A DNA stretch of 64,000 nucleotides from VXRD01 sp965232265 (GTDB lineage: Bacteria; Latescibacterota; UBA2968), in assembly GCA_965232265.1 (NCBI GenBank), contig CBDDPH010000002.1:2294001-2358000 (forward strand). The letters run 5' to 3'. Positions 16,640-27,029 of this stretch are shown here, in pieces. Each line of letters begins with the position of its first letter. The stretch's first letter is position 1. A program made the position numbers and the translations under genes. Under the pieces are notes generated by a model. It ran no database searches and was not told the DNA's origin. It saw only the letters and a program-made list of their open reading frames with translations.

Positions 16640-19431
16640 TTAGCCAAAATGCGCCACTGCCGGACGGTTGGAGACGGTAGGTTCAAGCGTGATCCGCTCG
16701 CGCCAGTCCGCTATCTTTGCGCCATCCATGTGAAGAACCTGTGCGGCTGCTTCGTCGATACGGGCGCGTACAGGACAGGCGTCCATCTCTTTCCACGGCT
16801 TGAGTATTTGCTGACGGGTTTTAGCGAAAACATCAATGAGCGGGGAGACATCGACATTGCGCGGGTTGGGGATGAGCAACTTGCGTAGTAAGTCAAGAGA
16901 ATACTTCGCGTAGTCTAATGCATGTGATCGGGCATAAAGCAATGTCAATATCCCAGGCGTCGAGTTCCACCACGCACACAGCGCATGATCAAGGTCGGGA
17001 TATGTCGATAAGGGCGTGACAGGTACCCAAGCCGATCCCAAGGCTGGCTCCTCAGTATAACACGCGGATGTGCGAACAGTATTCGTTCTAAGCCGATTTG
17101 ATATGAGCAGTCTGCTTGCTTTGTCCTTAAGATAACGTGCATACGCTTCTTTTTCCGACTTGGGAGTTGCCAGTACATCAGGCTTTGCATCCATCGTGGT
17201 ACGGACATCTGTCTGATGATCCCACAGAACAGGTGTTTCCCAAGGTGTATCTAACTCTGGGTTACGAGAAAAAGCGTCTTGAACTCGCCGACCAGCGGGT
17301 TCAATTTTACAAGCATTGCCCGCAAGATTCAAACGGGTACCATTGAGCGCGGCAAGATCGTAATACGCTTCGGCCAATACCTCATCATAGAATAACGCGG
17401 CTTGCCAATCACCCTCTCGCATTCGCTCCCATCGCCATTGGCATTCCCTGCCCCACTCGGTAGAGATTTTGCCTTGATTGATCATATCTGATAGCAACAT
17501 CGCCTCATGGGCATCTTCTTGGCATGCGTCCCAAAGAAATAAACCGAGTGGGCTTCTTTCTCCGCATCAGACCGACGCGCAATCAACAGAGACTCATGGA
17601 TCGCTGTATTTTCAGAGAAATTTACACGCGATGGGTCATGGCTGGTGATAATGGTCTCAATCTGAAAACGGTTCGCAAGAAACACGCGCTCCTGCTTTCC
17701 TGATGCGCCAATCAAAGCGGTTGTCGGAAGAACCTTAGCGAGCACACCAGATTCCTTTTTTAACAACATATCCGCCAATGGCGTAAAAAAGCCTCTCGCA
17801 TTGGTGTGATCAATAGCTTCACTGGCTTCTGGATTGTGCCTCAGAACAAAATCAACAACCTCTTTTTCCCGATCTTGAATACGCTTGCGATCACTCGCGG
17901 TATATTGTCCATTGCGTATATTATTGCGGGTAAACGGCGGGTTCATGATTACCACATCAAATGTACCGACATAAGAATCCCCGTGTACATCCCCAGGTTG
18001 TGCGCGTTCTGCGCCAAGGCTTTCCATTCTCGGTAGCGGTAAGATGAACTGTGTGAGATTTGGTGTGCCATCATCCTCTGCTGTTGCAAGCAATTCTAAC
18101 GATCCAATGTGCGTTTCGCCATCGGCCTGAGGACCATGGCGCATGGTGAACAAATTCATCTTGGTATAATCCACCCGCGGATTGCCCAACGTTAAGTTGC
18201 AGGCGGCTAACTGTATGCCGTGCCTGTTGATGTCCAGGCCATGAAGCACATCTTCTACCATAAATAGGTGCAAGAAATCGGCATCTTGACCCGCAGTATT
18301 GATATACCTATCGCGGATGGTGTGCATCGCCGCCATCAACAACGTGCCTGTTCCGCACGCGGGGTCAATCACTTTAAGATCGCGCAGGCGCTCCAAATCT
18401 GACCAGTCGGTAAAATTTTCTGTCAGGGCCAGTCGCGCCAATAGCAATGCGGAAACGTTGTTTGTATAGAATGATCCATCATACCTTGCCGATTCCAACA
18501 GGCGATGGTATAATGGCCCCGCATGATCGAACCGCAGTACAGCCAAATCATCCGCATGTGCAAGGGCGTATTTGACCAGCAACCGGACAGCATGAACAGC
18601 ACCTATACGCGCATTGTGATCAACTGCTCTGAAAGTTTCCAAAACCGATACCGCAGGATCAAATACAGGATGGTAGTCAATCTTTAATATGGCTTTCCAA
18701 GAATCTATCAATGCCCGCAAAAATGTATCGTCACTGCGATCCATACAGTCCTTCAAGGTTGGCACTTCTGAAAGGCTATCCACCACACGCAATCGATGGT
18801 GCAACAAAGCCGCATTGGATACCATCAATGCGGCAATCAATACCGCAGCGCGTTTATCTTTTTGCGTTTTAGAAGGCAATGCCAATGCTTCGGCGAGCAA
18901 AGGGGGTAATTTTTCTGCCTGGGCAGGGCTGAAGAGCGTTCTATCAGAAATCAAGTCTGCCGCCTGGCGAACCGAATACTCAATGGCATCGGCGACATTG
19001 CTTTGCGGAAGATCAGTTTGGAATAAAACGCTGGCAAATTCTTGCACAGAGCCTTCGCGCCATGTGGGTGTCTTGCCCACGCGGGTCACAGGCGCAAACC
19101 ATAGCTGCTGCGTATTTGCCATGCCTGTCTCCAGTTGTGACAGGGAGGCAAGCCCCTTGAGGTCATTGGGATAACACACCGCAAATGCCATCGCACTTGG
19201 CCGACTCTCCAAACGCTGGCGAACTTGTTTGGTGGCTTCTCGCTTTTTTCCCGCAGACGTTCCAATTTTGGCTTCAATAACCACCTCTGTATTGCGGGCA
19301 TTCTCATGACGCACCGTAATATCAATCGCCTCTGAACCTTCGCGCAGTTCAGGGGCGGCCTCGATACTGTCATATTTGTCCAGCATTGAAGCCACGACAG
19401 TGTTCAGTACTTCTTCTCGTGTATTTGCCAT
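16640..19431 (-). pseudogene. N6-adenine DNA methylase, type IIG-like restriction-modification protein, frameshifted
   Basis: One gene of about 930 codons split by a frameshift near 17505-17520: frame one ends in FFGTHAKKMPMRRCCYQI, while the other frame continues ...DAHEAMLLSDMINQGK to the end. The span is not a multiple of three. The N terminus has a PD-(D/E)XK-like strand (IDITVRHEN...VVIEAKIG, E-x-K at about 53-55). SAM-binding motif I is DPACGTGTLL (about 356), catalytic motif IV is NPPF (about 497). The C-terminal part (WVPVTPLSTYPDLDHAL, then YAKYSLDLLRKLLIPNP) looks like a target-recognition domain. Start chosen at ATG 19431 behind GGAGAAGGAA. No separate endonuclease gene is next to it. 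Confidence 0.82.
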
Positions 19432-19446
19432 TTCCTTCTCCGACAA

Positions 19447-19557
19447 TCAAAAAACGTAGCGCATGCCGATTTGCTCTTCGCGCGGGTCGCCGAGGCCCGA
19501 TTGGACGGTGCCGGCAAAGTTGAAGGGCAAGCCCGCGCTGGAGGGGGCGCAGAAATT
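19447..19557 (-). pseudogene. 3' remnant of a second TonB-receptor gene
   Basis: In the minus frame it reads PSSAGLPFNFAGTVQSGLGD then PREEQIGMRYVF and stop. It matches the last 36 residues of the receptor at 20343 with only a few changes (about 93% identity by eye over 111 bases). Nothing upstream of residue -36 survives; the PIN toxin stop codon abuts it. It forms a direct repeat flanking the toxin-antitoxin pair. Confidence 0.85.
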
Positions 19558-19954
19558 AGTCCGTAGCTCGGATGCGGTTTACTGTACCGGGCCAATTGAG
19601 AATTTGTCGGTCTGCCGTCACTAACTGATGTCCGTCCAGGGCGGTAGCAACAATCAAACGATCCGCAGGGTCAGCGTGGAAGTCTCTTAGACCGACAGCC
19701 CGAATGCCAATTTCGCCGTTAACAGCGATTTCGACAATGCCTTGGTCAAGGAGCAAGCGACGCCATGAACTAACATCTTCATTCATTTCAATTCGCCCCT
19801 TGTCCTGTAGCATTGCGGTTTCCCAAAACGAAATCGCGGAGACCGCTACTTCGTCTTCGTTTTCTGCACGACCAATCACTCGGCGAGCCATTGGCCCCAG
19901 TCGAGCGTCCCCTGTTCTTAGCCACAGTAGCACATGGGTATCAAGCAGTATCAT
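19556..19954 (-). CDS. PIN-domain toxin (VapC-like)
   Basis: 132 residues from the ATG at 19954, which has GGAAGGAGG before it; the longer frame upstream lies inside the antitoxin. PIN acidic site: D5 in MILLDTHVLLW, Glu in SAISFWETAML, Asp in DPADRLIVATAL and Asp in LVTADRQIL. A ribonuclease toxin of a type II system. It overlaps the antitoxin end by 14 bases, so expression is coupled. The cassette lies between two copies of the TonB-receptor 3' end. Confidence 0.9.
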   Translation of the reverse strand: MILLDTHVLLWLRTGDARLGPMARRVIGRAENEDEVAVSAISFWETAMLQDKGRIEMNEDVSSWRRLLLDQGIVEIAVNGEIGIRAVGLRDFHADPADRLIVATALDGHQLVTADRQILNWPGTVNRIRATD

Positions 19955-20222
19955 CTTCCTCCTTCCACGACTTCCCCTTCTCTGCATCCCACGTTACGCC
20001 AATCGGTTCAATGATGTCGCCGAGAATGCGAATTTTGTCCCGATCCCTGCCAAAATTCTTCTCGCGATAGGGAACCAGACGCGACACAGGTCGGCCATTT
20101 TTGGTAATGACAATTTCAGTGCCACTGTCGGCAACCTCGTCCATTAGCTTGAGGCATTTGGCCTTGAACTCCGATGCCTTGATCGTCCGGATATCAGTCG
20201 AATTATTGTCGTGCGTATCCAT
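19941..20222 (-). CDS. Phd/YefM-family antitoxin
   Basis: 93 residues. IRTIKASEFKAKCLKLMDEV then TEIVITKNGRPVSRLVPYRE is the Phd fold that binds operator DNA; the acidic C-terminal tail (KGKSWKEEDDTA) would neutralise the PIN toxin encoded downstream. Autoregulation of the operon is expected from the family; no operator was identified. Confidence 0.9.
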   Translation of the reverse strand: MDTHDNNSTDIRTIKASEFKAKCLKLMDEVADSGTEIVITKNGRPVSRLVPYREKNFGRDRDKIRILGDIIEPIGVTWDAEKGKSWKEEDDTA

Positions 20223-20342
20223 AAATAGTCCCCTTGTTGCATCGTGGCAAAAGGTCTATCCCACCCCGGCTTTCTACAGCCGTCATATAAACTGCAAAGT
20301 AGCCGAGTTTTAGATTCTGTCAAGGTATTTGATATAATATAG

Positions 20343-23300
20343 TCAAAAAACGTATCGCATGCCGATTTGCACTTCGCGCGGGTCGCCGAGGCCCGATTGT
20401 ACGGTGCCGTCAAAGTTGAAGAGCAAGCCCGCGCTGGAGGGGTCGCGGAAGTTGTCTGTGTTGAGCAGGTTGAAGACTTCGACAATGGCTTCCAGATGGC
20501 CGTTGCCCAATGGGATGGGGCGGGACAGGCGCGTGTCCCAGGAGAAGAAGGCATTGTCTTTGCGGAGGGTGTTGCGCGGGATAATGCTGCCGTCGGCGCA
20601 GATGCGGTCAGAGGTTGCGCCCCATGGGTTGGTTGTGGGCTTGCCCGTGCAGGATGCGGAGGTGGGTTGTGCCGAATAGTAGCTTATGCGATTGTTGAGG
20701 AAGAGATCGCCGGGCAATCTGGTCAGGGCCCACAGATTGAAGCGGTGGCGCTGGTCGCGGTCTGAATAGCCCCATTCGCGGTCTAGTCGCGTTGCATCCA
20801 CATAGCGGAAGGTGAAGGGGTCGCGCTCGTTGTCGTCGTCGGATTTGTCCCAGGACAGGGTATGGTTCATCTGGAATTGGAAATCGTCTCGCACCATCAG
20901 GCGCAGCCCAAAGCTGAGGCCGTGGTAGCGCGATTTGGCAGTGCTCTCGGCGACGGTTAAATCGCCGACGCCGTTGTTGCCATCCGGACCCAAACCCGTT
21001 GACCAGGGTGAACCGAAGACCGCGTCGTTGCGGTTGATAAAGCGCGTCAGATTGTCGGTGCGGGCGTATGTATAGCCGAAGGTGCCGACTACCCCCTTTG
21101 CATGCCATTCGCGTTCGAAGCCGACATGTGTGCTGATGGTGCGGGGGTTTTTAAAATTTTTGTCGAAGACAAAGATATTGGGGCGAAAGGGATCGCCTGT
21201 GGGTGCGGGCAATAACTCGCCATAGGGTGGGGGCGGACCCAATACGGGGGTCAGTGCGCTGGAACGGAAGATGGATTGCCCGCGCGAGCCATTGGTCGAG
21301 CGGGTGCTCGCCAGGTTCAAGCCGGGGATGCGGGCGTAGTAGATGCCCGCGCTACCTCGCAACAGGGTCTTGTTGTCGCCGTGTACATCGTAGGCTATGC
21401 CCAAGCGCGGCTGGAACATAAGCCCAGGCAGAAGGGATTTCGCCGTTGGATGGGAATGTGTATGTACCCGTCTGATTGGTGACGGTTTTGCCAATGAAAT
21501 CGGCGAAGAAGACCTCGGCTGGATCGGTGATTGCATCGGCCTGGATCTGCGCTTCCCAGCGCAAGCCGTAATTGAGTGTGAGTTTGTTCGAGGGCTGCCA
21601 ACTGTCCTGTACAAACAGAGCCAGTTCGTGCTGGGGGATACTCTGCGTACCCGCTTCTTCCACGCTGAGGTCGCCGACGCCGGACTGCTGCAAGTAGATG
21701 AGGACGGGGCCGGTGATTTCCGTTCCATCGGGACAGGTTCCGGTGGTGCTGGCGCTGCCGTCTGAGCATTCGACATAGGTATTGCCCTGCTGGACGAAGT
21801 TGAGAAAGCCATCTACGGAATTGAAGATGTAGCGTCCATTGGCAAAACCGATAAAGGTTTGTGTGGATTCCACGCGGTTCCATTCGATCCCGGCTTTGAT
21901 CAGGTGATTGTCCTTGCTTATGGAGATGTTGTTGAGCAACTGGATGCGAGAGTCGTGGTATTCGATTGGAATGAAGAAGGGCATGCCAAAGCGATAGCCG
22001 TGTTCAAAATCCATGCCCGTATCGGGAAAGGGACGCCCGGTGTTGGGATTGAGCGGGCCACCGTAGGGACGCGGGCGGTCTTCGCGGGCGATTTGGAAGC
22101 GAAATTCGTTGATCGTGCTGGGGGATAGGAGCGAGACCAGACTGCCGTTGAAGGCGTGTGACCAGTCCCTTTCTATCGCATTGGCACTGCGCGCCCAAGA
22201 GTCAACGTCAAAGGTGCCGTTCTCTTGCTCGGACCAGGTATAATTGTATTTGACGGTGGCAGAGTGTTCTTCCGACAGGTGGTAATCGACCTTGAGGAGA
22301 AAAGCGCGGGCGTCGTTGGTGCGGTCAATGGCGCCGTAGTCGTCGGATAGGTTGAATTCGGTCAGAGGCCATGAAGTGGCGCAGGCGGGCATCTCCGCGC
22401 TCGATATTGCTCTGTCTGGTATCTCTAAAAATTTGCTGGTCGTAGGCGGCAAAGAAAAATGCCTTGTCCTTTTTGAGAGGACCACCCAAAGTGAAGCCGA
22501 ATTGTCCTTGTTTGAAATTGGGTGTGCGTTCTATCCCGTTGTGTCTAACTGTGCTGGACAGGGCGTGGTGTTTGCCAAAAAAATGCACGGAGCCGTGGAA
22601 TTGGTTGGTGCCCGATTTGGTGATGACATTGACAAAGCCGCCGCTGGCGCGTCCAAATTCGGCATTGGCGCCCTGAGGGATGACCACCATTTCGGCTACT
22701 GCGTTTAAGTTAAAGGTGAAGGCGGGGCGCTGCCCGCCGCGCTGTTCGCCGAAGAAGGGGTTGTTGAAATCTGCGCCATCTACCGAGATGTTGTTGTGTA
22801 TGCCGCGCTGACCGGCAATGGTCAATTCATCGCCGTCAGGTCCTTGCACGATGCTCACGCCAGGGGTCAATAATGTGAGATTGAGGAAGTTGCGCCCGTT
22901 GTTGGGCAGGTCCTGCACGGCTGCTTCGGGCAGGCGCGTGGCTGTTTCGCTCTGGGTGATGTCAACGGCGGGTCTCGTGGCTTCGATGAGGACCTCGTCC
23001 ATTTGCAATGCCATTTTGAAGACGAGTTCCACTATCTCGCCAACCCGCACCTGAACCCCTGTTTGGCGCACTTCTGCCTGTCCCGCTGCCTGTATTGTGA
23101 TGTCGTAAAAACCCAGGGGCAACAGGGTCGCGGTGAATATCCCCAGATCGGATGATGTGAGGGTTCGCTGGTAATTGGTGCTGGTTTCTTTGAGGGCGAT
23201 GGTGGCGTTGCCAATGGGGTTGCCAAACTGATCCCAGACAAAGCCGCGGATAACGCCGGTGGTTGCCTGAGATTGCGCCCATGTCAATTCGGTCAACAGC

Positions 23301-23350
23301 GCAAAGCATAGTGAAAGAAGGGCCAAAAGACGAACGCGGTTTGTTGGCAT
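20343..23350 (-). pseudogene. TonB-dependent receptor-like protein with carboxypeptidase regulatory domain, two frameshifts
   Basis: About 1000 codons spread over three frames; the span is not a multiple of three. Signal peptide at residues 1-25 (LLALLSLCFALLTELTWAQ), then a CarboxypepD_reg-like domain (GVIRGFVWDQFGNPIGNATI), a plug domain (LPNNGRNFLNLTLLTPGVSI, VDGADFNNPFFG, GRASGGFVNVITKSGTNQFH) and a beta-barrel ending in RYVF, the usual aromatic C terminus. The frame changes near 22365 (after NIERGDARLRHF, resuming at LTEFNLSDDYGAIDRTNDA) and near 21435 (after FPSNGEIPS, resuming at GLMFQPRLGIAYDVHGD). It would import or bind large nutrients at the outer membrane. Either decaying or hit by sequence errors. 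Confidence 0.85.
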
Positions 23351-23370
23351 AAACTAACTCTGAAAAAATT

Positions 23371-23394
23371 AAGCCCCTGCAAAATGCGGGGCTT
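23371..23394 (-). terminator. Hairpin terminator between PhyH and TonB-receptor genes
   Basis: Arms AAGCCCC and GGGGCTT around TGCAAAATGC. On the minus strand it is followed by TTAATTTTTT, suiting termination of the PhyH transcript just before the receptor gene; the plus strand also carries T-runs. Confidence 0.8.
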
Positions 23395-23449
23395 TTTGTT
23401 TTTTAACACAGGCCGAAAGATTTTTCAATGGCCGAAAGATTTTTCGCCC

Positions 23450-24157
23450 CTACGCGGGTCTCAGAATTTTATACTGATTGCCATTGCCACGCGGTACGGT
23501 GGCCTCTTGATACGAGACGATAAACGCCCGCCGCACATGGTCTGTCTGGTTGCCTTTGGAATGATGCCACAAACAGGCGTGAAATAAAAGGATGTCTCCG
23601 GCTTTTATGGGACAGGGAATCGCATCGTCGAACATGAGATCGGCGGGTCCCATACACTTCGCGCATTGTCCGCCAAAAGGTCCATGCGTGACCACGCCGC
23701 CCTTATGGCTTTGTGGCACGACCCACAAACACCCATTTGTCTCGTCCGCGTCCTGTAGTGGTATCCAGGTGGACATGCGCGTTTTGCTCAGGGCGCGTGT
23801 ATTGTAATACGCGTCGTCCTGATGCCAGTGGCAGATGTCGTTGGAATGCGGCACTTTTGCCGTCAACTTGCCCGAATAAATCGAAATGCCGGGTTTTACA
23901 ATGTCTTCGATCAGTGTCAATACCCGCTCGTCCTGTGCAAATTGGCGGGTTATTTCTGAGCGCAATCCCAACTGCATGATCCATCCTTTGTTGCGCCCCG
24001 TTTTTTTTTGTGTTTCCTGAAGTCGATCGATCTCACGGTCGATTTCCGCGAGTTCCTCCAGCGGAAAAACGTCTGGCACGATCACATAGCCCTGTTCGCG
24101 ATAGATCGCCAACTCGTCGGCATTGAGTTTTCGCAAGGTCGTTTCGGTCATTGTCAT
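23450..24157 (-). CDS. Phytanoyl-CoA dioxygenase (PhyH) family protein
   Basis: 235 residues. Fe(II)/2-oxoglutarate dioxygenase fold: metal ligands His and Asp in CHWHQDDAYY, distal His in LFHACLWHHSKGN, and the 2-oxoglutarate-binding Arg in RRAFIVSYQ. N terminus (IYREQGYVIVPDVFPLEELA) is typical. Family members hydroxylate diverse small molecules; the substrate is unknown. ATG at 24157 has GGAG upstream. It follows the fucosidase gene closely and probably shares its transcript. Confidence 0.9.
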   Translation of the reverse strand: MTMTETTLRKLNADELAIYREQGYVIVPDVFPLEELAEIDREIDRLQETQKKTGRNKGWIMQLGLRSEITRQFAQDERVLTLIEDIVKPGISIYSGKLTAKVPHSNDICHWHQDDAYYNTRALSKTRMSTWIPLQDADETNGCLWVVPQSHKGGVVTHGPFGGQCAKCMGPADLMFDDAIPCPIKAGDILLFHACLWHHSKGNQTDHVRRAFIVSYQEATVPRGNGNQYKILRPA

Positions 24158-24199
24158 TTTTTTACTCCTTCAAAAACGGGCGACCACGAGGGATCGCCC

Positions 24200-25504
24200 C
24201 TACTTCAAAAATAACTCGACTACGGGTACTGTCACATTGGGTTTTTGCACGGGCAATTCCAGTGTGAGGGTTTCTCTTTCGATACTGCTGTCTCCCGTAT
24301 GCCCTGCGCGGGGCTGGTGAAATCGCACTTCTGAAGCATCGTTTAATAACTGGGCGTATTCTACCTTGCCGGCAAATCCGTCGAGATGCAAATGGCGAAA
24401 CGGATAGGTGAACAGGTGTACGTACAGCCGATTGGTGTCGGGATTGTAGGTCAAGCGGCAATCCTCTGGCGTCTGAAATTCCTCGGGCGCGGCAGTACAC
24501 CCGTAAATGGATCGGCTGTGCCATTTCATCCATTCGCCCATTTCGCTGAGGCAATTCAATGCGCGGTCGTCAAATACACCGCGTCCGGTCGGTCCGACAT
24601 TGAGCAATAAATTGCCCCCGCGGCTGACCACGCCGACGAGCATTTGCACCAGTTGCTCGGTGCTTTTCCAACTCGTTTCGTCGCGGTGATAGCCCCATGA
24701 TCCCGAAAATGTTTGGCAGGTCTCCCACAATACGCGCTCGCCCTGATAGGTGACCCATTCGCGCGGCATAAATTGTTCGGGCGTGCGATAATCCCATCCG
24801 CCTTCCACATCGTCCAGGTCCAGCCGGTCGTTAATCACAATACCCGGCTGCAATTCGCGCGTCATTTTCATCAGTTGCATGCTGTTCCAATCGTCTCGCC
24901 CTTTGCCGTCAAAACCCTCGGGTCTGCCCCTGGCGCCAGCCGGATAGCTAAAATCGTAAAATAGCATATCCACTTTGCCGTATTCGGTGAGCAATTCGCG
25001 GACTTGACCGTGCAAATACGCCGCGTATTGGGCCTGATCGCGCGGTTCGTTCAGTTTATCTTTATCGGGGTGATTCCGCATGCTGTGAATGGCGTCAATT
25101 CTGAAATGCGGGTGGTGCCAGTCGATCAGGGAGTGGTAAAAGCCGACTTTCATCCCCCGCGACCGAAATGCTTCTACCATGGGTTTTAACAAGTCCCTGC
25201 GCGCGGGTGTATTGGTCGCTTTGTATTCTGTCAGTTTGGAGTCCCACAGCGCGAAGCCTTCGTGGTGTTTGGTGGTGACACAGAAATATTTCATGCCCGC
25301 GTTGGCCGCCGCATCTGCCCAGGCTTCGGGATCGTACAAATCCGGATCGAAGTATTTCAAGTATCGATCGTATTGTGCGTGGGGTATTTCTTCGCGCTGC
25401 TTTACCCACTCGTGCCGTGCGGGCAGTGCGTACAATCCCCAGTGGATGAATAATCCAAATCGGTCATGTGTAAACCAACTCGTGTCACCCTGTAGATTTG
25501 CCAT
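24200..25504 (-). CDS. Alpha-L-fucosidase (GH29)
   Basis: 434 residues. TWFTHDRFGLFIHWGLYALP-type N terminus, KYFCVTTKHHEGFALWDSK and DMLFYDFSYP, with D184 at the position of the GH29 nucleophile. GGNLLLNVGPTGRG closes the barrel and a C-terminal beta domain follows. No signal peptide, so probably cytoplasmic or periplasmic by another route. It removes terminal fucose from glycans, consistent with the nearby sulfatases. AGGAG precedes the ATG. Similar in length to bacterial GH29-A members. Confidence 0.93.
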   Translation of the reverse strand: MANLQGDTSWFTHDRFGLFIHWGLYALPARHEWVKQREEIPHAQYDRYLKYFDPDLYDPEAWADAAANAGMKYFCVTTKHHEGFALWDSKLTEYKATNTPARRDLLKPMVEAFRSRGMKVGFYHSLIDWHHPHFRIDAIHSMRNHPDKDKLNEPRDQAQYAAYLHGQVRELLTEYGKVDMLFYDFSYPAGARGRPEGFDGKGRDDWNSMQLMKMTRELQPGIVINDRLDLDDVEGGWDYRTPEQFMPREWVTYQGERVLWETCQTFSGSWGYHRDETSWKSTEQLVQMLVGVVSRGGNLLLNVGPTGRGVFDDRALNCLSEMGEWMKWHSRSIYGCTAAPEEFQTPEDCRLTYNPDTNRLYVHLFTYPFRHLHLDGFAGKVEYAQLLNDASEVRFHQPRAGHTGDSSIERETLTLELPVQKPNVTVPVVELFLK

Positions 25505-25519
25505 GGGTTCTCCTTTATT

Positions 25520-25855
25520 TCAAACAGTTTCTGATGCAGCAGCAAGTTGATGATTGACAACCCGCCAGAATGTGACGACCGCATCTTTCTTTTCATCAAA
25601 AAAATCCTCAAAAAATCCAACCGAATTTAACGGCAGTGGATAGGCATAACGCTCACCGTCTTCGCCAATCTCTGTGATCCAATCCTCAGGCTCTTTGGGA
25701 TCGACTATCTCAAACAACAAAGCATCGTAGAGAAAGGGTCTGCCCGCGTCGTTCAAAATCCTATAATCATCGGCTTCTATCCCAATCACGACATAATATT
25801 GGTTGGGTGTGAGATCGGGATATTCGTTGTTTTGTTCTCTAAATTGAACAATCAT
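25520..25855 (-). CDS. Hypothetical protein
   Basis: About 111 residues from the ATG at 25855. Acidic, soluble; core YYVVIGIEADDYRILNDAGR, then EPEDWITEIGEDGERYAYPL and GFFEDFFD. It resembles immunity-like or DUF small proteins but I recognise no family. No Shine-Dalgarno. It precedes the fucosidase with 15 bases between them, so may be cotranscribed. Upstream lies a 60-base inverted repeat. Confidence 0.55.
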   Translation of the reverse strand: MIVQFREQNNEYPDLTPNQYYVVIGIEADDYRILNDAGRPFLYDALLFEIVDPKEPEDWITEIGEDGERYAYPLPLNSVGFFEDFFDEKKDAVVTFWRVVNHQLAAASETV

Positions 25856-25859
25856 AATG

Positions 25860-25919
25860 GATAGCCACAAAAAGCACAAAATACACATAATTTGTGCCCT
25901 TTGTGCCTTCTGTGGCTAT
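25860..25919. repeat. Imperfect 60-base inverted repeat (ATAGCCACA...TGTGGCTAT)
   Basis: ATAGCCACAAAAAGCACAAA at the left and TTTGTGCCTTCTGTGGCTAT at the right can pair, with AT-rich sequence between. A related half (GGATAGCCACAGAAAGCACA) is at about 39005-39026. Placed after the Gfo/Idh gene stop it could act as a transcription attenuator. Confidence 0.7.
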
Positions 25920-25932
25920 TCGCCTTTGGAGA

Positions 25933-26931
25933 TTATAATTCCGATAGCTGTACCTCGCGTCCTTCTTTCGCACTTGTGACGGCTCCGAAGACCATGGACA
26001 TGGATTTCAGGTTGTCTTCGGCATTGCATTCGGGTTGGCGGTCTTCGCGAAGGGCGCGAACAAATTCGTTGAGCACGGGATTGGGGCCGTCGATTTCGTC
26101 GAGTGCGATTTGTTCGCGGATTTGTGGGTTTTGTTTGTGTTTGAGCGTATAAAAGAGGTCAAAGCCCTCCCACGTGAGCGTGCCTTGTGGCCCTTCGTAG
26201 CGCCATTCGCCGTTGTGTCCCGCAGGTACGTGGCCCATTGTGCAGCCAATACCGCGGTGTGTGGCGACAATGCCGTTTTCAAATTTGAAGACGATAATCT
26301 GGCAGGCGTCGCCCCGATGCCAGCCCCAGGGCAAATTCCAGGTGATGGCGTGTGCGCTGACGGGGTCGGCATTGAGGGTATAGCGCATCATGTCAAAGTG
26401 GTGGATGCCCATGTCGGTGAGGAACATATAGGGTTCTGTCACATAGTGACTGCCCGGGTTGTCTGCCCAATCGACATATAGCGATACGTCGAGTTGCGCC
26501 ACTTCGCCAATATGTCTGGCTTCGAGCAAGCGCCTTGTGGTGCGGGGCAGTTCATTAAAGCGATAGTTCTGGGTGATCATGTGTTTGACACCCGCTTTTT
26601 TGCCCGCTTCAACGATGCGTTTGGCGGCTTCAAAATTGTCGCTCAGGGGTTTTTCGCCCAATAGGTTGAGGCCCGCATCAAAGGCTTTCATGGCGATGGT
26701 TTCGTGAACCGCGGGTGGGGTGACGTCAACGACAAAGTCGGCTTCTACGGAGGCGGCATCGCCAAGGTCGTCGTAGATGAGACCTGCGGGTACGCCGCGT
26801 TCTTCTATCGCGCGTTTTTTATTTTCTTCTGAGGGTTCAATATATGCGACCAATTCGACTTCGGGATGTGCGTCACATGCGGCCTGCCAGTGACGCGCAC
26901 GACCACCGAGGCCGACGAGAATTGCTTTCAT
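25933..26931 (-). CDS. Gfo/Idh/MocA-family oxidoreductase
   Basis: 332 residues. N-terminal Rossmann fold MKAILVGLGGRARHWQAACD (GxGxxAxxW variant) and the EKP motif LLGEKPLSDNFEAAKRIVEA, with the catalytic Lys. The C-terminal alpha/beta domain contains ITQNYRFNELPRTTRRLLEA and a conserved His pair (DMGIHHFDMMRY). NAD(P)-dependent oxidation of a sugar or inositol. AGGAG Shine-Dalgarno. Followed downstream by repeat sequence rather than an operon partner. Confidence 0.92.
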   Translation of the reverse strand: MKAILVGLGGRARHWQAACDAHPEVELVAYIEPSEENKKRAIEERGVPAGLIYDDLGDAASVEADFVVDVTPPAVHETIAMKAFDAGLNLLGEKPLSDNFEAAKRIVEAGKKAGVKHMITQNYRFNELPRTTRRLLEARHIGEVAQLDVSLYVDWADNPGSHYVTEPYMFLTDMGIHHFDMMRYTLNADPVSAHAITWNLPWGWHRGDACQIIVFKFENGIVATHRGIGCTMGHVPAGHNGEWRYEGPQGTLTWEGFDLFYTLKHKQNPQIREQIALDEIDGPNPVLNEFVRALREDRQPECNAEDNLKSMSMVFGAVTSAKEGREVQLSEL

Positions 26932-26998
26932 GAAATATTCTCCTAAAAAGTAAAAGGCGTGAGACGTGAGAGGGCCACGCCACCAGTTCCTCGCCTTT

Positions 26999-27029
26999 CA
27001 TCTGCGTCTATCTGCGTCTATCTGCGGAT
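26999..27029 (-). repeat. Dispersed CGCAGAT repeat, copy 4
   Basis: ATCTGCGTCTATCTGCGTCT then ATCTGCGGAT: the reverse-strand form of the 2148 repeat, upstream of the TIM-barrel isomerase stop. Confidence 0.8.

Noticed and set aside
23371..23394. Attenuator or riboswitch leader of the TonB-receptor gene
   Set aside because: The hairpin fits a simple terminator for the preceding PhyH gene; no aptamer-like structure was seen.
26999..27029. CRISPR-like or riboswitch element
   Set aside because: Short-unit repeat with no spacers and no downstream gene in sense; matches the dispersed family.
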